DNA of 8,312 nucleotides, from NCBI GenBank assembly GCA_024224995.1, contig JAAENB010000991.1, positions 1 through 8,312 of the forward strand. Direction: 5' to 3'. The stretch's first letter is position 1. Each line of letters starts with the position of its first letter. Below the pieces are notes generated by a model. The model was given only the letters and a program-made list of their open reading frames with translations. It was not told the origin of the DNA and ran no database searches. Positions 7,318 to 8,312 of the stretch are shown here, in pieces. Source of the stretch: a bacterium (GTDB lineage Bacteria; Spirochaetota; UBA4802; UBA5550). The position numbers and the translations under genes are program-made.

Positions 7318-8312
7318 ATGAATGATCTGAAAATTAAATATCCCCATATTAAGCTTGAACGAAGCTGGAGTATTACTTCTAAGATGCATTATATGCTGGG
7401 AGAATGTAATTCATTGATAAAGGCCATAATCAATACTGCGATACGCCCTGACTACCTGGAAAGTCTTCAAAAAGAGGCTCTTATTAAAGGGGCTCAGGCA
7501 GCAACGGCCATTGAAGGAAATAGCTTATCAATCGAGGAAATTCGAAATATACAAAAGGGAGAAAAACTGCCTTCCAGCAGGGATTACCTTCGAATTGAAG
7601 TGGAAAATATGATAGAGTCGTTGAACGTAATCCTGGAAAATGTACTGGTAAAAAATGAAATAATTGTTGTTACTTCCGAACTGGTCAAAGAATTTCATTG
7701 GATGGTTGGGAAGAACCTGGGAGATTATTTTGATTCAATTCCCGGACAATTCAGAAGTAATTATCTAATGGTTGGCAGTTACCAGGAGCTCGATTCTCAG
7801 GATGTGAAGATCTTAATAGATAATTTGGTAACCTGGTTAGGGGAGGAATTCAGCTCTGAAGAGAACCTGACATTTAGTGAAGTGATAATAGAGTCAATCG
7901 TTACTCATGTTTATATTGCCTGGATCCGGCCTTTTTCGGATGGAAATGGAAGGACGGCTCGTTTACTTGAATTTTTACTGTTATTACGTTCGGGGGTACC
8001 GGGTATTGCTTCGCTGAGCCTCATGAATTTTTATAATAAAACAAGAAGTGAATATTTCCGGCAAATAGAAAACGCTACCAAAAAAAAGGATCTTACCGAA
8101 TTCATAAGTTATGCTATACAGGGATTTAGAGATGAGCTTCATGAAGTATTGGAAGCATTACAGGAGAATCAGCTGCTCATAACCTGGGAAAATTATGTTT
8201 TTGGTATATTTGAGGAAAAAACGTCTGTTGGAAAATCAAGGGAAGCAAACAAAAGAAGGCGTAATTTGCTGTTGGAGATACCCGCTGACCGGTATCTTGC
8301 TTCGGAAGAGAT
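7318..8312 (+). CDS. Fic-domain protein with Arg in place of catalytic His (3' end outside window)
   Basis: The frame is open from ATG 7318 to the window end (331 residues, C-terminus missing). AGGA lies 9 nt upstream of the start. Fic proteins usually transfer AMP from ATP to a target hydroxyl, using the His of HPFxDGNGRxxR. Here residues 203-215 read IRPFSDGNGRTAR, so the anion-binding GNGR and the Asp are kept but the His position is R204 (codon CGG). The N-terminal inhibitory helix is recognisable at residues 62-68 (ATAIEGN): E66 and G67 are kept, but the Ser/Thr four residues before Glu is A62. This puts the protein in the class with an N-terminal inhibitory motif. The flap is also visible (PGQFRSNYLMVGS, 142-154), and NFYNKTRSEYFRQI (237-250) follows the core. 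The C-terminal part, often a winged helix in this group, is not in view. It is divergent from ilvD and controlled by the TGACA array. The fold is clear; AMP transfer is doubtful. Confidence 0.9.
   Translation, partial: MNDLKIKYPHIKLERSWSITSKMHYMLGECNSLIKAIINTAIRPDYLESLQKEALIKGAQAATAIEGNSLSIEEIRNIQKGEKLPSSRDYLRIEVENMIESLNVILENVLVKNEIIVVTSELVKEFHWMVGKNLGDYFDSIPGQFRSNYLMVGSYQELDSQDVKILIDNLVTWLGEEFSSEENLTFSEVIIESIVTHVYIAWIRPFSDGNGRTARLLEFLLLLRSGVPGIASLSLMNFYNKTRSEYFRQIENATKKKDLTEFISYAIQGFRDELHEVLEALQENQLLITWENYVFGIFEEKTSVGKSREANKRRRNLLLEIPADRYLASEE

Overview
This 8.3 kb window is bacterial chromosomal DNA holding six protein genes. Genes are tightly packed, base composition is moderate, and Shine-Dalgarno sites are purine-rich. 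The six-transmembrane chemoreceptor without a periplasmic domain, and an IlvD of the E. coli type that lacks the first cluster cysteine, suggest a Gram-negative and probably anaerobic bacterium. A spirochaete or deltaproteobacterial-like lineage fits best. This placement is an inference from protein style only. I see no rRNA, tRNA, CRISPR array, insertion sequence or phage gene.

Left arm, + strand (15-1695): mazG, a house-cleaning NTP pyrophosphohydrolase, overlaps by 23 bp the start of a LysR-type regulator, so the pair is probably translationally coupled. It converges on the next operon across a 56 bp AT-rich gap.

Centre, - strand (7144 down to 1752): four genes in one direction with gaps of 13, 17 and 8 bp, very likely one transcript. 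In order these are ilvD (dihydroxyacid dehydratase of branched-chain amino acid synthesis), a methyl-accepting chemotaxis protein with a membrane-embedded N-terminus, a metallo-beta-lactamase-fold hydrolase, and a four-helix membrane protein fused to a signal peptidase I-like domain whose catalytic Ser and Lys both appear to be replaced. The true start of the chemoreceptor is 5289, just after ilvD; the longer open frame back to 5466 lies inside ilvD.

Right arm, + strand (7318 to the window end): a Fic-fold protein, cut by the window edge, transcribed divergently from ilvD. Its Fic motif has Arg in place of the catalytic His, and its inhibitory-helix motif is also altered. The 173 bp between ilvD and this gene contains a good sigma-70 type promoter for the Fic gene. 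The promoter is embedded in four TGACA units spaced exactly 12 bp apart, including a 23 bp perfect palindrome that looks like an operator.

The observations most worth following are the Fic His-to-Arg change, the 12 bp iterated operator in front of that gene, and the apparently non-catalytic signal peptidase-like protein at the end of the ilvD operon.
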